A stretch of 64,000 nt of DNA from Omphiscola glabra (taxonomy: Eukaryota; Mollusca; Gastropoda; Lymnaeidae), in assembly GCA_964017045.1 (NCBI GenBank), contig OZ024804.1:26700348-26764347 (forward strand), in the 5' to 3' direction. The notes under the pieces are model-generated. The model was given only the letters and a program-made list of their open reading frames with translations. It did not search any database and was not told where the DNA came from. The position numbers were made by a program, and so were the translations under genes. Below, piece by piece: positions 43,761 through 55,124 of this stretch. Numbering within the stretch: position 1 is the first letter of the stretch; the number at the start of each line of letters is the position of its first letter.

Positions 43761-43964
43761 TTGAAACAAAGCTATACGATTACGGCGAATGTGAATGTTG
43801 GATTCAACCGGTGGCTTTACTGAAGATGGAACTATTGGAACTGAGATCTGCACCAAAAAGGTTGGAGCTGACTGTTGGAGAGATGTTGAATTTCTGTTGG
43901 AAGGTGACTGAAAAGTATATAGTGTTGAAGGGGCGTGAGTACTATCTTTATAACGTAACTTCTT

Positions 43965-44420
43965 AGGGAGTTACGCCTTTAGAGAGTAAAGTCTTTAGAG
44001 AGTAACGTATTTAGAGAATAACGCATTTAGAGAGTAACGTATTTAGAGAATAACGCATTTAGAGAGTAACGTATTTAGAGAGTAACGTATTTATAGAGTA
44101 ACGCATTTAGAGAGTAACGCATTTAGAGAGTAACGCATTTAGAGAGTAACGCATTTAGAGAGTAACGTATTTAGAGAGTAACGTATTTAGAGAGTAACGT
44201 ATTTAGAGAGTAACGTATTTAGAGAGTAACGTATTTAGAGAGTAACGTATTTAGAGAGTAACGTATTTAGAGAGTAACGTATTTAGAGAGAAACGCCTTT
44301 AGAGACTAAAGTCTTTAAGGAGTAACGCCTGTAGAGAGTAAAGTCTTTAGAGAGTAAAGTCTTTAGACAATAACGTATTTAGAGAGAAACGTATTTAGGG
44401 ATTTAAGTCTTTAGGGAGTA
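43965..44420. repeat. 16-bp minisatellite (about 28 copies)
   Basis: Unit AGAGAGTAACGTATTT, with GCATTT and AAGTCTTT variants at the edges and a homogeneous centre, the usual pattern of recent central expansion. Confidence 0.95.
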
Positions 44421-44429
44421 ACGCTTTAG

Positions 44430-44800
44430 AGAGATGATTATTGAACACTGAGACAGACAATGTCATCTTCACCACCCTGGACAAGATGGATGTTCTATAC
44501 AGACACAGATAATGAGCAAGTGAATAATTTAGATGCTCAGGTGGGGGGAAGAGTTTGGATAACGTTAAACGTTATTTTTCTGAAACACGTCTTGATACTT
44601 GCTTCAACTTTCCGAGGTTTCTATCATGTTGAGCTCGTATTGAGAACCGCTGACATAAATGACATCAGCAGCCGTGGTTAAGCAACTCCAAGACGCAATT
44701 AAACCCGAGATAATGTCAGTCCGTTTATCTTTCCCCTGACATCGAATTATTCAATGCCTCGCCCCCCCCCCCCATCCCCTACATCGCCCCCAGCGTTAGA
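44430..44800. other. No recognised feature
   Basis: Spacer with a poly-C run at 44761-44773. Confidence 0.4.
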
Positions 44801-44884
44801 GTTATCGGCTGTAGCCACACAAACCGACTTTGTGGGGATCCTGATAATCTTAATCTACGACACTCATTTATGTAAATTTCTCGA

Positions 44885-45437
44885 TATTGCTCTACGGATA
44901 TGAAACGTGGACAGCCTACCAGCGTCACGCCAAAAATCTGAACCATTTTCACACAACCATGCCTCATGAAACTCCTCGGCATCAGGTGGCAAGACAAAGT
45001 TCTTGATACAGAGGTTCTCGCTAGAGCGAACCTACCTAGTATCTTCACCACCCCCCTGATGCAGTCTCAACTCCGTTGGATGGGACACGTTGCTCGTATG
45101 AAAGACCATCGGCTCCCTAAACAAATATTCTACTTGGAGGTCAAAAAAAAGTTACAAAGACTCACTGAAAGTGGCACTAAAGGCCTTCAGCATCGATCCT
45201 ACTACATGGGTGCAGACAGCTCAGGACAGAGTCAGGTGGATATCAGCTGTCAAGAAAGGGGCTAACTCTTATGAAGCCAGTAGGATGGCCACCATTGAGA
45301 CACGCAGGCAAGCCCGAAAGGACATTATTAAATCCACGACTGCACCAACTATCCCATGCCCGCGGTGCCAGAGATTATTCCAAGCACGGATAGGATTGGC
45401 AAGCCACCTACGAACTCACCGTAACCCACCCCCCTAA
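44885..45437 (+). pseudogene. 3' fragment of a non-LTR retrotransposon with C-terminal zinc finger
   Basis: Blocks in order: LLYGYETWTAYQRHAKNLNH, then LMKLLGIRWQDKVLDTEVL, then QLRWMGHVARM, then KAFSIDPTTWVQTAQDRVRW, then C2H2 finger CPRCQRLFQARIGLASHLRT-H. This is the standard C-terminal part of a common invertebrate LINE type. The frame shifts at about 44960 and again at a run of eight A near 45146, so it is inactive. It lies just before the 23-bp array. Confidence 0.9.
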
Positions 45438-45524
45438 CCGGATGACTGGATGGTCCTAGTCGATGTTGACGGACGAACAACAACATGTGAATTTCTCAAC
45501 ATGAAACAAGGTTGATGAGAAGCC

Positions 45525-46395
45525 CTAAAACAAGGCTGAGGAAAGTGAAGTCTTAAAACAAGGCTGAATAGAAGTCGTAAAACAAGGCTGAAGAGAAGTC
45601 GTAAACAAGGCTGAAGAGAAGTCGTAAACAAGGCTGAAGAGAAGTCGTAAACAATGCTGAAGAGAAGTCGTAAACAAGGCTGAAGAGAAGTCGTAAACAA
45701 GGCTGAAGAGAAGTCGTAAACAAGGCTGAAGAGAAGTCGTAAACAATGCTGAATAGAAGTCGTAAACAAGGCTGAAGAGAAGTCGTAAACAAGGCTGAAG
45801 AGAAGTCGTAAACAAGGCTGAAGCGAAGTCGTAAACAATGCTGAATAGAAGTCGTAAACAAGGCTGAAGAGAAGTCGTAAACAAGGCTGAAGAGAAGTCG
45901 TAAACAAGGCAGAAGAGAAGTCGTAAACAAGGCTGAATAGAAGTCGTAAACAATGCTGAATAGAAGTCGTAAACAATGCTGAATAGAAGTCGTAAACAAG
46001 GCTGAATAGAAGTCGTAAACAAGGCTGAATAGAAGTCGTAAACAATGCTGAATAGAAGTCGTAAACAAGGCTGAAGAGAAGCCACGAGACAAGGCTGAAA
46101 AGGAGCCGCAAGACAAGGCTTATGAGAAGTCGTAAAACAAGGCTTAGGAGAAGTCGTAAACAAGGCTGAAGAGAAGTCGTAAACAAGGCTGAAGAGAAGT
46201 CGTAAACAAGGCTGAAGAGAAGTCGTAAACAAGGCTGAATAGAAGTCGTAAACAATGCTGAATAGAAGTCGTAAACAATGCTGAATAGAAGTCGTAAACA
46301 AGGCTGAAGAGAAGCCACGAGACAAGGCTGAAAAGGAGCCGCAAGACAAGGCTTATGAGAAGTCGTAAAACGAGGCTTAGGAGAAGTCTTAATTC
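45525..46395. repeat. 23-bp minisatellite (about 38 copies)
   Basis: Unit containing GAAGAGAAGTCGTAAACAAG. A 75-bp block of diverged units (GAAGCCACGAGACAAGGCTG...) occurs twice, at 46075-46150 and 46310-46390, showing higher-order duplication. Spurious frames of 187-341 codons cross it on the minus strand. Confidence 0.95.
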
Positions 46396-46399
46396 TCGT

Positions 46400-46755
46400 A
46401 ATCCATGAGATTTGCACGGAGCCGCATTCGAATTTTAAACGCTGTGAGTAGTCGTACACGTTGGGAGACTCCGACTCCGGATTTAACGGCTATGATAAAA
46501 TGTGTGTATGGCATCTTTCCGTCTACAAGAGACGATAGATTTATCTTCTCTGGTTGCAGCTCTTTGTGTGGCTAGTGAGACCGATACTCGAGTGGCAGTC
46601 TCTTTTGCATGTCCCACACACGAATGCGGTAGAGCAATTATTATTCAGGCTAATGGGTTTCCCAGAAAAATTATTTAATACTTTTTATTTACTAGTTATG
46701 GCTCGCCAAACATTGGCGACGGCAATGCGTGAACTTTCCATTTACTAAAGTTACT
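46400..46755. other. No recognised feature
   Basis: Unique-looking spacer; a 64-codon plus frame at 46554-46748 has no recognisable relatives. Confidence 0.4.
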
Positions 46756-46757
46756 TG

Positions 46758-47034
46758 ACAAATCATGAACTCAAGTAACGCACTTTTAAGAATCCCAATT
46801 TTTGCTACACCCTTCCCCACCCCAAATGATAGGTCACTGAACACTTTTTATTTCACGGCCATTAACTAAATTAATATTCTAACGTCCCAACTATTTTTAA
46901 ACCAAATAATTATTACAACATATTTAAATTGAGACGATTTCATTTTCCAAAAAGAAAAGAACATTTTACGCACCATACGCAGTTGCGATATTTAAAAATA
47001 ATATCCTTTAGAGTAGTTATCGGGAATTATATTT
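46758..47034. repeat. Dispersed repeat, copy 2 (relative of 28121-28345)
   Basis: Same ordered blocks as copy 1, with several indels. Confidence 0.65.
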
Positions 47035-47039
47035 TGCGC

Positions 47040-47565
47040 GCTATTGAACTCATTATTGAACAATACTTTCTTTCCATATATGTATAATATATATATATAT
47101 GATAAACATTGAAAATTAGGAGTTTATGTGAAAAATATTTTCTTTTTTTCTGTGACTTTTTTTTCTGTGACTTTTTTTCCTGTGGCTTTTTTCCCCCCTT
47201 CCCTACAATCATTTTTAAGGCACAAGGCAGGTCGCGCTCTGTAAAATACTAGTGTCAGGCTGTCAGTGGCCGAAGTCAATGTCCGAGACCCGGTGCTGGA
47301 GAACTAAGTGTCATGTGTATTCTTGATAAATACAGAGTCAGTCGTGTCCCATAGTCCGATTGACTTTAGCTAGAAACAAATCTCCAACCACAAGATTTTT
47401 TTTAAAACTTTTTTTAACTTCTGGACTTATCTTGTACTTGTATATATTACGCTTCTGGTGTGACTCGTGAACTGCTTCCATTTCTGATCGGCTGCTTCCT
47501 TAAAAACTCGCTGCTTCAGCGTATTTGGTATTGAGATTATATTACAAATAATTATATATGTTTGA
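47040..47565. other. No recognised feature
   Basis: Contains a short AT microsatellite (47086-47100) and a 17-bp repeat TTTTTTTCTGTGACTTT x3 (47140-47185). Confidence 0.45.
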
Positions 47566-47569
47566 AAGA

Positions 47570-47723
47570 AAGCATGCCCCACTGTTAGTGGACACAACCT
47601 ATACTAGCATGCCCCCACTGTTAATGGATACAACCTACACTAGCATGCCCCACTGTCAATGGACATAACTTATACTAGCATGCCCCAATGTTAATGGATA
47701 CAACCTACACTAGCATGCCCTAC
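47570..47723. repeat. 35-bp minisatellite, left part (about 4.5 copies)
   Basis: Unit contains ACAACCTATACTAGCATGCC and CCACTGTTAATGGAT. It resumes at 48372. Confidence 0.9.
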
Positions 47724-48371
47724 TGTTATAGGCATTTCGCTTACTTTTCATTCATCTTTTCTGGTGAATGAACTTAAGCTGACCCCAAGTTCGGCAGCGC
47801 TGTTAGGGTGTTACTAACTAAAAATAGTCTCCATTGACCTCGATTACAACTAACTAAATTCTATGGTCTGTATTGTTATTAGAATTCTGTAGAGTAATGT
47901 ACAAATATCAAGAACAGAATACAATGCGTGAGTCCGTTCGAGAAGTTTCTATGAAACATGCTATATAAACGCATAGAGAGAGATGGGGAAAGATGAGACG
48001 AGAGATATTTTTGAACGTGTGCTATTTTTGCTATAGATCTTTGCTACGAGACAGATATTGGTTTACCGTGTGTGTGTAGATTCTTTTCATCATTGTACCT
48101 TTTTACAACATTGTATATTCTTCGACATTGTACCGGTACAAGCAAATCCTGATTCTGTAAGTCAATAGCTTTAATTATATTTCTTTTCGGTTTTGTAATT
48201 TATAATTAACATAATTAAAATTTATTAATTGTAATTAGCCCTGTTTTGAGTATCGTATCCTTTGTTATTGCATTTATCATTTGGTATCGTCTTTTGTTGT
48301 GTACTGTTTTAGAACGAGCCATTTAATTAAATAAGAGATTAATTTCTCTAATCTTACAACATTACGTAACA
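47724..48371 (+). mobile_element. Probable solo LTR (648 bp) inside the 35-bp array
   Basis: Starts TGTTATAGG and ends ACGTAACA (inverted TGTTA/TAACA tips). Flanked by CCTAC and CCCAC, a 5-bp target duplication with one change; CCCAC is the array consensus. A TATATAAA box at about 47962 fits an LTR promoter. No internal retroelement sequence adjoins it. Confidence 0.7.
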
Positions 48372-48690
48372 CCCACATTCGGCGGATACAACCTATACTA
48401 GCATGCCCCCCTTTTAATGGAAGAACCTATACTAGCATGCCCCCCTTTTAATGGAAGAACCTATACTAGCATGCCCCCTTGTAATGGATAGAACCTATAC
48501 TAGCATGCCCCCCTTGTAATGGATAGAACCTATACTAGCATGCCCCCCCTTTTTAATGGATAGAACCTATACTAGCATGCCCCCCCCCCCTTTTTATTGG
48601 ATATAATCTATACTAGCATGCCCCCCTTTTAATGGATAGAACCTATACTAGCATGTCCCCTTTTAATGGATACAACCTATACTAGCAAGC
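48372..48690. repeat. 35-bp minisatellite, right part (about 9 copies)
   Basis: Same unit as 47570-47723 with variable C-run length (GCATGCCCCC...TTTTAATGGA). Confidence 0.92.
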
Positions 48691-48779
48691 CAGATATTCG
48701 TCATCCTGGATGGAGACCTTTCATACATCCAGTTTGAGGACTCCTGGTTTAAGAAAAAAAATATACCAAATGCTTGTTA

Positions 48780-48872
48780 ATAAAAATAGGCCCTGTGCTA
48801 ATCTAGTCAATAGGTCCTGTGCTAATCTATAGTCAATAGGTCATGTGCTAATGTAGTTAATAGGGCATGTGC
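48780..48872. repeat. 24-bp repeat (about 4 copies)
   Basis: Unit contains AATAGGTCCTGTGCTAATCT. Confidence 0.85.
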
Positions 48873-48879
48873 TTTGTAG

Positions 48880-50035
48880 CAAATGAATTTTCGATTGACT
48901 ATGTCCGAAACATACGTCATAACTAAAAACAATTTTAACCGCACCCAACTCCCCGGCCTCACCTCACAGAACGCTCTATATCAGATTAGCGGATTAGTCA
49001 AAGACATTTTGTAATGGTGTCGATAAGTAGTGGAGTGTTCATTGTTTACTGTTTGTGACTCAATGGGTTGGACCACATTATGCTTACCTGGTGTGACGAA
49101 TACGAGAGGGGGGGGGGGTTGGATGTTGTGTTGCAATGTAATGTTGTAATGTCCGGCCAATCAGACTACGGCGGACAGGTTGTGTTGCAATCTAATGTTG
49201 TAATTCCCAGCCGATCAAACTATTCCTGTGGTGACCATGTGTCGTTTCTTAATATCTCTGGCGTCCATTTAAAATTTGAGCGATGTGCGTATCTGTGTCC
49301 CTGTTTTCAATCAAATATGAGACACACTTTACTTTGAACTTATTTATGTCAACTTTAGTAAATGGGGAAACGTTTTCTTTTTCTTAAAAAAATATATGCA
49401 TGTTTATACAACGTTGTATAAATACCTGTTCTTAATATCTGTCATAATAAGATTTATTTCCCAGCACAGCTCCTGGCTGACCCACTGGAAACAAACCAAC
49501 AAACAACAGCATTGTTGGTGTCTCATGGTAAGTCTCAGGTGACGGTAACCTAAATCCACTCAGCAGAACAATCGACAATATCTCTTCAGTCGGCACTTAC
49601 ATAACGAATCTATTGTTCTATGGTAGTCAGTTTATTGTTCTATGATAGTCCCCTTTTTCATGAATTCTTTATTCTCGATGATGGGACAAGGGATGATGGG
49701 GGACATGGGATAATGGGAGGACAGGGGATGATGGAAGACAGTGGATTATGAGGGAAAGGGTTGATTTGGAGAAAGGGCTGAAGTCATGAAAGTCTCGAAT
49801 CAAGGTGAATTATGATTCGATGGAGTCTTGATAAAATACGAGTGTACTTTGGGTGGAGCGGTAGTGGAGTCTAGCCTGAGTGGAATCTGTAATGATCATG
49901 GATGGTTTATGTATGGGGTTATGAAGGTGTCATTCTTGGTTTTGATTTCACGTCCATGTATTTGGTTTCAAGTAGCTGTACGCAAAAGTTAATGTTTCTT
50001 GAAACTGATACTGCCCATATGTGCTTTGAGGGGAG
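48880..50035. other. Mostly unassigned, with one 54-bp duplication
   Basis: Two copies of a 54-bp unit at 49120-49216 (GTTGTGTTGCAATGTAATGT...). GGGATGATGG-type simple repeats at 49675-49735. No gene recognised. Confidence 0.5.
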
Positions 50036-50039
50036 CCAC

Positions 50040-50185
50040 GGGGAAGATGTAGGTAGTGACATGGTAGAGATGGTGGGACGATGTAGGTGGTGACATGGTA
50101 GATATGGTGGGACGGTTTAGGTGGTAACATGGTAGAGATGGTGGCACGATGTAGGCGGTTACATTGTAGAGATGGTGAGACGGTT
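50040..50185. repeat. ~34-bp repeat (about 4 copies)
   Basis: Unit like ACATGGTAGAGATGGTGGGA followed by CGATGTAGGTGGTG. Confidence 0.85.
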
Positions 50186-50244
50186 AAGATGGTGGATTGG
50201 TGAAGTAAGTGCTGTTATAAAAGGAGCAATCATTAGAGGGAGGC

Positions 50245-50785
50245 AGCTGTATTAGAGAAGGGTGCTGTATTGGAGAGGGGTGCTGCATTAGAGAGGGGTG
50301 CTATATTGGAGAGGGGTGCTGCATTAGATAGGGGTGCTGTATTAGAGAGGGGTGCTGCATTGGAGAGGGGTGCTGCATTAGAGAGGGGTGCTGCATTAGA
50401 GAGGGGTGCTGTATTACAGAGGGGTGATGTGTGAGAGAGGGGTGCTGTATTGGAGAGGGGTCCTGTATTAGAGAGGGGTCCTGTATTAGAGAAGGGTGCT
50501 GTATTGGAGAGGGGTGCTGTATTGGAGAGGGGTGCTGTATTGGAGATGGGTGCTGTATTGGAGATGGGTGCTGTATTAGAGAGGGGTGCTGTGTGAGAGA
50601 GGGGTGCTGTATTGGAGAGGGGTGCTGTATTGGAGAGGGGTGCTGTATTGGAGAGGGGTGCTGTATTGGAGATGGGTGCTGCATTACAGAGGGGTGCTGT
50701 ATTAGAGAGGGGTGCTATATTAGAGAGGGGTGCTGTATTAGAGAAGGGTGTTGTATAATAGAGGGGTGCTGTATTAGAGACTAGA
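50245..50785. repeat. 18-bp minisatellite (about 30 copies)
   Basis: Unit GGGGTGCTGTATTAGAGA with GGAGA and TGGAGA variants. Open in several frames (CCIGEG, IQHPSP). Confidence 0.95.
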
Positions 50786-50789
50786 ATTG

Positions 50790-51050
50790 TTAATTAAAGG
50801 GGGAGACTGTTTTATTTGAGGGGAGAATTTTGTATTAGAGGGGAGACTTCTTTTTAGACGGGAGTAGTCGAAACAGTTTTCTATTAGAGTTCTTCTCAAC
50901 CCGGATGTAAGGTAAATGTCAACTGATTCTCTCAACTAAACAATGCTATATCTATAATACATATTTATCAGTTAACGCATTTTACAATTAATATGGGACA
51001 CTTTTTTTTAAACGAATGTTCGTGTTCGTCAGATTAAAAAATAAACTTAT
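50790..51050. other. No recognised feature
   Basis: Spacer sequence. Confidence 0.4.
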
Positions 51051-51054
51051 TAGC

Positions 51055-51175
51055 TATGGATTATTAGATATAGATAGCAAGGACCACACATTGCCTGGAC
51101 TCTGCCTTGCTGATTTAACCCGACCGGGTCCGCAAATCCAGGATTAAGATATCAGGGCCACTGAGCCACCTTTGG
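51055..51175 (-). mobile_element. Probable tRNA-derived SINE head
   Basis: On the minus strand a perfect A-box type GTGGCTCAGTGG near 51170, then a tRNA-like middle and a B-box-like CGGGTTAAATC, followed by TATCTATATCTAATAATCC. The order fits a tRNA-derived SINE; no second copy in the window. Confidence 0.5.
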
Positions 51176-51214
51176 GTTAATCCAATGAAAAAAAAGTGTC
51201 ACCCTTTTCTCAAT

Positions 51215-51389
<175 letters not shown>

Positions 51390-51730
51390 CAGAGAAGCAG
51401 GCAGATTCATGAGGACCAAATTGCATTTTTTTTTTTAGTTACGAATCCATTTTTCAGAACAAAGAGGACTAAAAACCAAAGCGAGTGTCCTAAGCAAGTC
51501 TACTCGCCGTCTACAATCAATATATTTCACGTTGTGCCAACAAGGATACAGAATATGTTCAGGGATTTTATATCAAAATTTTAATCAAAGGCAAACAACA
51601 ACAAAAAAATGAGATCGTCTCTTAAAGTTTCTTAAAGGGCATTTGAAGATAATGATCAAGTTTCGGCACGTCACAAGAAAGCACGTGCTATTGGTGGGGG
51701 CCCTTATTTAACCAGCATGTTCATATCGAA
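51390..51730. other. No recognised feature
   Basis: Unique-looking spacer. Confidence 0.4.
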
Positions 51731-51732
51731 AT

Positions 51733-52130
51733 CATTCCAATAATACTGGGGCTTACTCATTCCAATAATACTGGGGCTTACTCATTCCAATAATACTGGG
51801 GCTTACTCATTCCAATAAAACTGGGGCTTACTCATTCCAATAATACTGGGGCTTACTCATTCCAATAATACTGGGGCTTACTCATTCCAATAATACTGGG
51901 GCTTACTCATTCCAATAATACTGGGGCTTACTCATTCCAATAATACTGGGGCTTACTCATTCCAATAATACTGGGGCTTACTCATTCCAACAATACTGGG
52001 GCTTACTCATTCCAATAATACTGGGGCTTGCTCATTCCAATAATACTGGGGCTTACTCATTCCAATAATACTGGGGCTTACTCATTTCAATAATACTGGG
52101 GCTTACTCATTCCAATAATACTGGGACTTT
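51733..52130. repeat. 25-bp minisatellite (about 16 copies)
   Basis: Unit contains TCATTCCAATAATACTGGGG. One further copy lies at 52313-52340 beyond an insertion. Confidence 0.95.
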
Positions 52131-52135
52131 CTCAA

Positions 52136-52312
52136 GGGTGCTATTTCATTTTTTTTCGGGGGGGGGGGGGGGCAAAACCAAAACTTGGTCGGCTTGTTAA
52201 GTTGTTTATTACTGGAGGCACCACAGTAGCAATTAAAATTAAACCTGCAAATTCAAGGGGGGGGGGGGGTTTGGCAAATGCCCCACCCTGCCCTACCCAA
52301 ATGACGTCACTG
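52136..52312. mobile_element. Insertion in the 25-bp array, possible hAT-type fragment
   Basis: The right end TGACGTCACTG resembles an inverted hAT terminus (CAGTGACGTCA), but no matching left end or target duplication is seen. Contains two long G runs (about 52159 and 52258). Confidence 0.4.
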
Positions 52313-52656
52313 GGCTTACTCATTCCAAAAATACTGGGGCCTAATGGTGTTAAGGAGGCAGAAAAAGTTTAATCATCATCAAAACTTTTCTAAGACGTTT
52401 TGACGATGTGTCACGTGATATTCTGGAAACACTTTGTAAAAAAATGTAAAAGGGTGAGAAATTTTCACTCCAAATCGATGAGACAATGGATAAAACAATG
52501 GATGAGACAGTGTATGAGACAATGGATGAGACAATGGAATGATAATTTACTGACACGCTCCTAAAAATTGAAAAGGGCTCTAACAGAAAAGAGAACTTAG
52601 GCAAGCGAATTTACGCCAATATATATTTATCTACATATATATGGGTTGATATAGAG

Positions 52657-52853
52657 CAGCAGTTCTCAACCTGTGGGTCGCGACCCTTTTGGGGGTCGCG
52701 GTACCCTTTCACAGGGGTCGCCTAAGACCATCTGAAAACACATATAATCTACAGTTATGAAGTAGAAACAAAAAAAAATGTATGGCTGGGGGTCGCCACA
52801 ACATGAGAGACTGTATTAAAGGGTCGCGGCATTAATAAGGTTGAGAACCACTG
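52657..52853. mobile_element. SPIN-like hAT miniature element, copy B (complete)
   Basis: Starts CAGCAGTTCTCAACCTGTGG and ends AAGGTTGAGAACCACTG; perfect 8-bp duplication ATATAGAG at 52649-52656 and 52854-52861. The interior carries AGACCATCTGAAAACACATA and GGTCGCCACAACATGAGA, matching the non-autonomous SPIN layout I recall. Confidence 0.9.
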
Positions 52854-53069
52854 ATATAGAGCTACTGAGCGCTTATTAAAGCACGTGCCAAATTGCTATC
52901 CAGGGTCATCTTCAGACCGTGTAAACAATCTCTTATATATATTTTGCTTCTGGTGCGTCCTGCTTCCTCCTCAAAACGTACCTCCGCGAACTGAACTCGG
53001 TAAATAGTTTGAATTTTTTTTTTCTTTAAGAGGGACGCGACACAGTCGTTACTGAGAGTTCCAAGTGTG

Positions 53070-53845
53070 GATGGACACAGAAAGAAGTCATACGGAGTGG
53101 ATGGACACAGAAAGAAGTCATACGGAGTGGATGGACACAGAAAGAAGTCATACGGAGTGGATGGACACAGAAAGAAGTCATACGGAGTGGATGGACACAG
53201 AAAGAAGTCATACGGAGTGGATGGACACAGAAAGAAGTCATAGGGAGTGGATGGACACAGAAAGATGTCATACGGAGTGGATGGACACAGAAAGAAGTCA
53301 TGCGGAGTGGAAGAACACAGAAAGAAGTCATAAACAGTGGAAGAACACAGAAAGAAGTCATACGGAGTGGATGGACTCAGAAAGAAGTCATACGGAGTAG
53401 ATGGACACAGAAAGAAGTCATACGGAGTGGATGGACACTGAAAGAAGTCATACGGAGTGGATGGACACAGAAAGAAGTCATACGGAGTGGATGGACACAG
53501 AAAGAAGTCATATGGAGTGGATGAATACAGAAAGAAGTCATACGGAGTGGATGGACACAGCAAGAAGTCATACGGAGTGGATGGACACAGCAAGAAGTCA
53601 TACGGAGTGGATGAATACAGAAAGAAGTCATACGGAGTGGATGGACACAGAAAGAAGTCATACGGAGTGGATGGACACAGAAAGAAGTCATACGGAGTGG
53701 ATGGACACAGCAAGAAGTCATACGGAGTGGATGGACACAGAAAGAAGTCATATGGAGTGGATGAATACAGAAAGAAGTCATACGGAGTGGATGGACACAG
53801 AAAGAAGTCATACGGAGTGGATGGACACAGAAAGAAGTCATACGT
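53070..53845. repeat. 30-bp minisatellite (about 26 copies)
   Basis: Unit contains ATGGACACAGAAAGAAGTCA and TACGGAGTGG. It runs straight into a retrotransposon 3' coding end; the segment AAAGAAGTCATACG also fits the retrotransposon frame (KKSY). Confidence 0.95.
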
Positions 53846-54055
53846 AGTACGCTATTTTGAAGCTATTGGGCTTAAATTGTGGAACAGTTTGCCAAAATCC
53901 TTGAGGGAAATTGAAAATGATAAAAAGCCATTTAAGAAACATTTAAAGACTTTTTTCTTCAAATAGATGTTAGGACATCAGAGAGCTGTGAGCATGTTAG
54001 AGTAGCATGGACACGAGTGCTATAAAAAAACTCAATCATCATAATCATATTATTC
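53820..54055 (+). pseudogene. 3' end of a non-LTR retrotransposon joined to the 30-bp array
   Basis: The frame reads KKSYVVRYFEAIGLKLWNSL, then PKSLREIENDKKPFKKHLKT and FFFK before a stop at 53966. This is the usual final block of CR1/Jockey-type reverse transcriptase proteins (F--A-P-LWNSLP--LR---S---FK--LKT--F). The 3' UTR has the CACGAGTGCTATAAAAAAAC and ATCATCATAATCAT type tail. The upstream part is replaced by the array. Confidence 0.82.
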
Positions 54056-54195
54056 GAAACTGTTATTTTTCGTGTTCCTCTGTCACACAGCGAGCTTCAT
54101 GTCTGAACTCCGGTAAACTAGGTTGATTTTATTATGTGTCAGAATGGATTTTTTTATAAATGTCACTGTTTTGTCACTTCTTTTTTCTGGATCTG

Positions 54196-54570
54196 CACAC
54201 CACACAGAACTTGGTCATGGGCTGCACACCACACAGAACTGAGTCATGGGCTGCACACCAGACATAACTGGGTCATGATCTGCACACCACACAGAACTGG
54301 GTCATGGGCTGCACACCACACAGAACTGGGTCATGGGCTGCACACCACACAGAACTGGGTCATGGGCTGCACACCACACAGAACTGGGTCATGGGCTGCA
54401 CACCACACATAACTGGGTCATGTGCTGCACACCACACAGAACTGGGTCATGGGCTGCACACCACACAGAACTGGGTCATGTGCTGCACACCACACAGAAC
54501 TGGGTCATGGGCTGCACACCACACAGAACTAAGTCATGGGCTGCACACCACACAGAACTAAGTTATGGGC
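54196..54570. repeat. 29-bp minisatellite (about 13 copies)
   Basis: Unit contains CTGCACACCACACAGAACTG and GGTCATGGG. Confidence 0.95.
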
Positions 54571-54771
54571 TGTCCTTTCAATTCGGGCATGTGTGCGCCT
54601 GTGAATCTTTTCAGTAGTACTCCTTTCTTTATACAGTGACTCTTGTTTCCTAAGTCTTTATAATAAGCATCTTCTCTGTCGACGGGTTTCTGTAAAACTG
54701 CATCTCTATGCCTGTTCCTGTCAGTGGGTTATTTCTTGATACAAACGGTTGCCGAAGGTAATGCATTCTCA

Positions 54772-55122
54772 CTAAGACATAGGGCAGTGCACTCTCACTA
54801 AGTCATAGGGCAGTGCACTCTCACTAAGACATAGGGCAGTGCACTCTCACTAAGACATAGGGCAGTGCACTCTCACTAAGACACAGGGCAGTGCACTCTC
54901 ACTAAGACATAGGGCAGTGCATTCTCACTAAGACATAGGGCAGTGCACTCTCACTAAGACACAGGGCAGTGCACTCTCACTAAGACATAGGGCAGTGCAC
55001 TCTCACTAAGACATAGGGCAATACACTCTCACTAAGACCAAGGGCAGTGCACTCTCACTAAGACATAGGGCAGTGCACTCTCACTAAGACATAGGGCAGT
55101 GCACTCTCACTAAGACATAGGC
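54772..55122. repeat. 26-bp minisatellite (about 13.5 copies)
   Basis: Unit contains AGGGCAGTGCACTCTCACTA. Confidence 0.95.
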
Positions 55123-55124
55123 CA

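Noticed and set aside
45434..46459. 341-codon minus-strand frame as a repeat protein
   Set aside because: It spans the 23-bp array; several overlapping frames are equally open, as expected for a unit not divisible by three and lacking stops.
52862..53713. 283-codon frame of CPSTPYDFF repeats
   Set aside because: Reverse reading of the 30-bp minisatellite, open in several frames on both strands.
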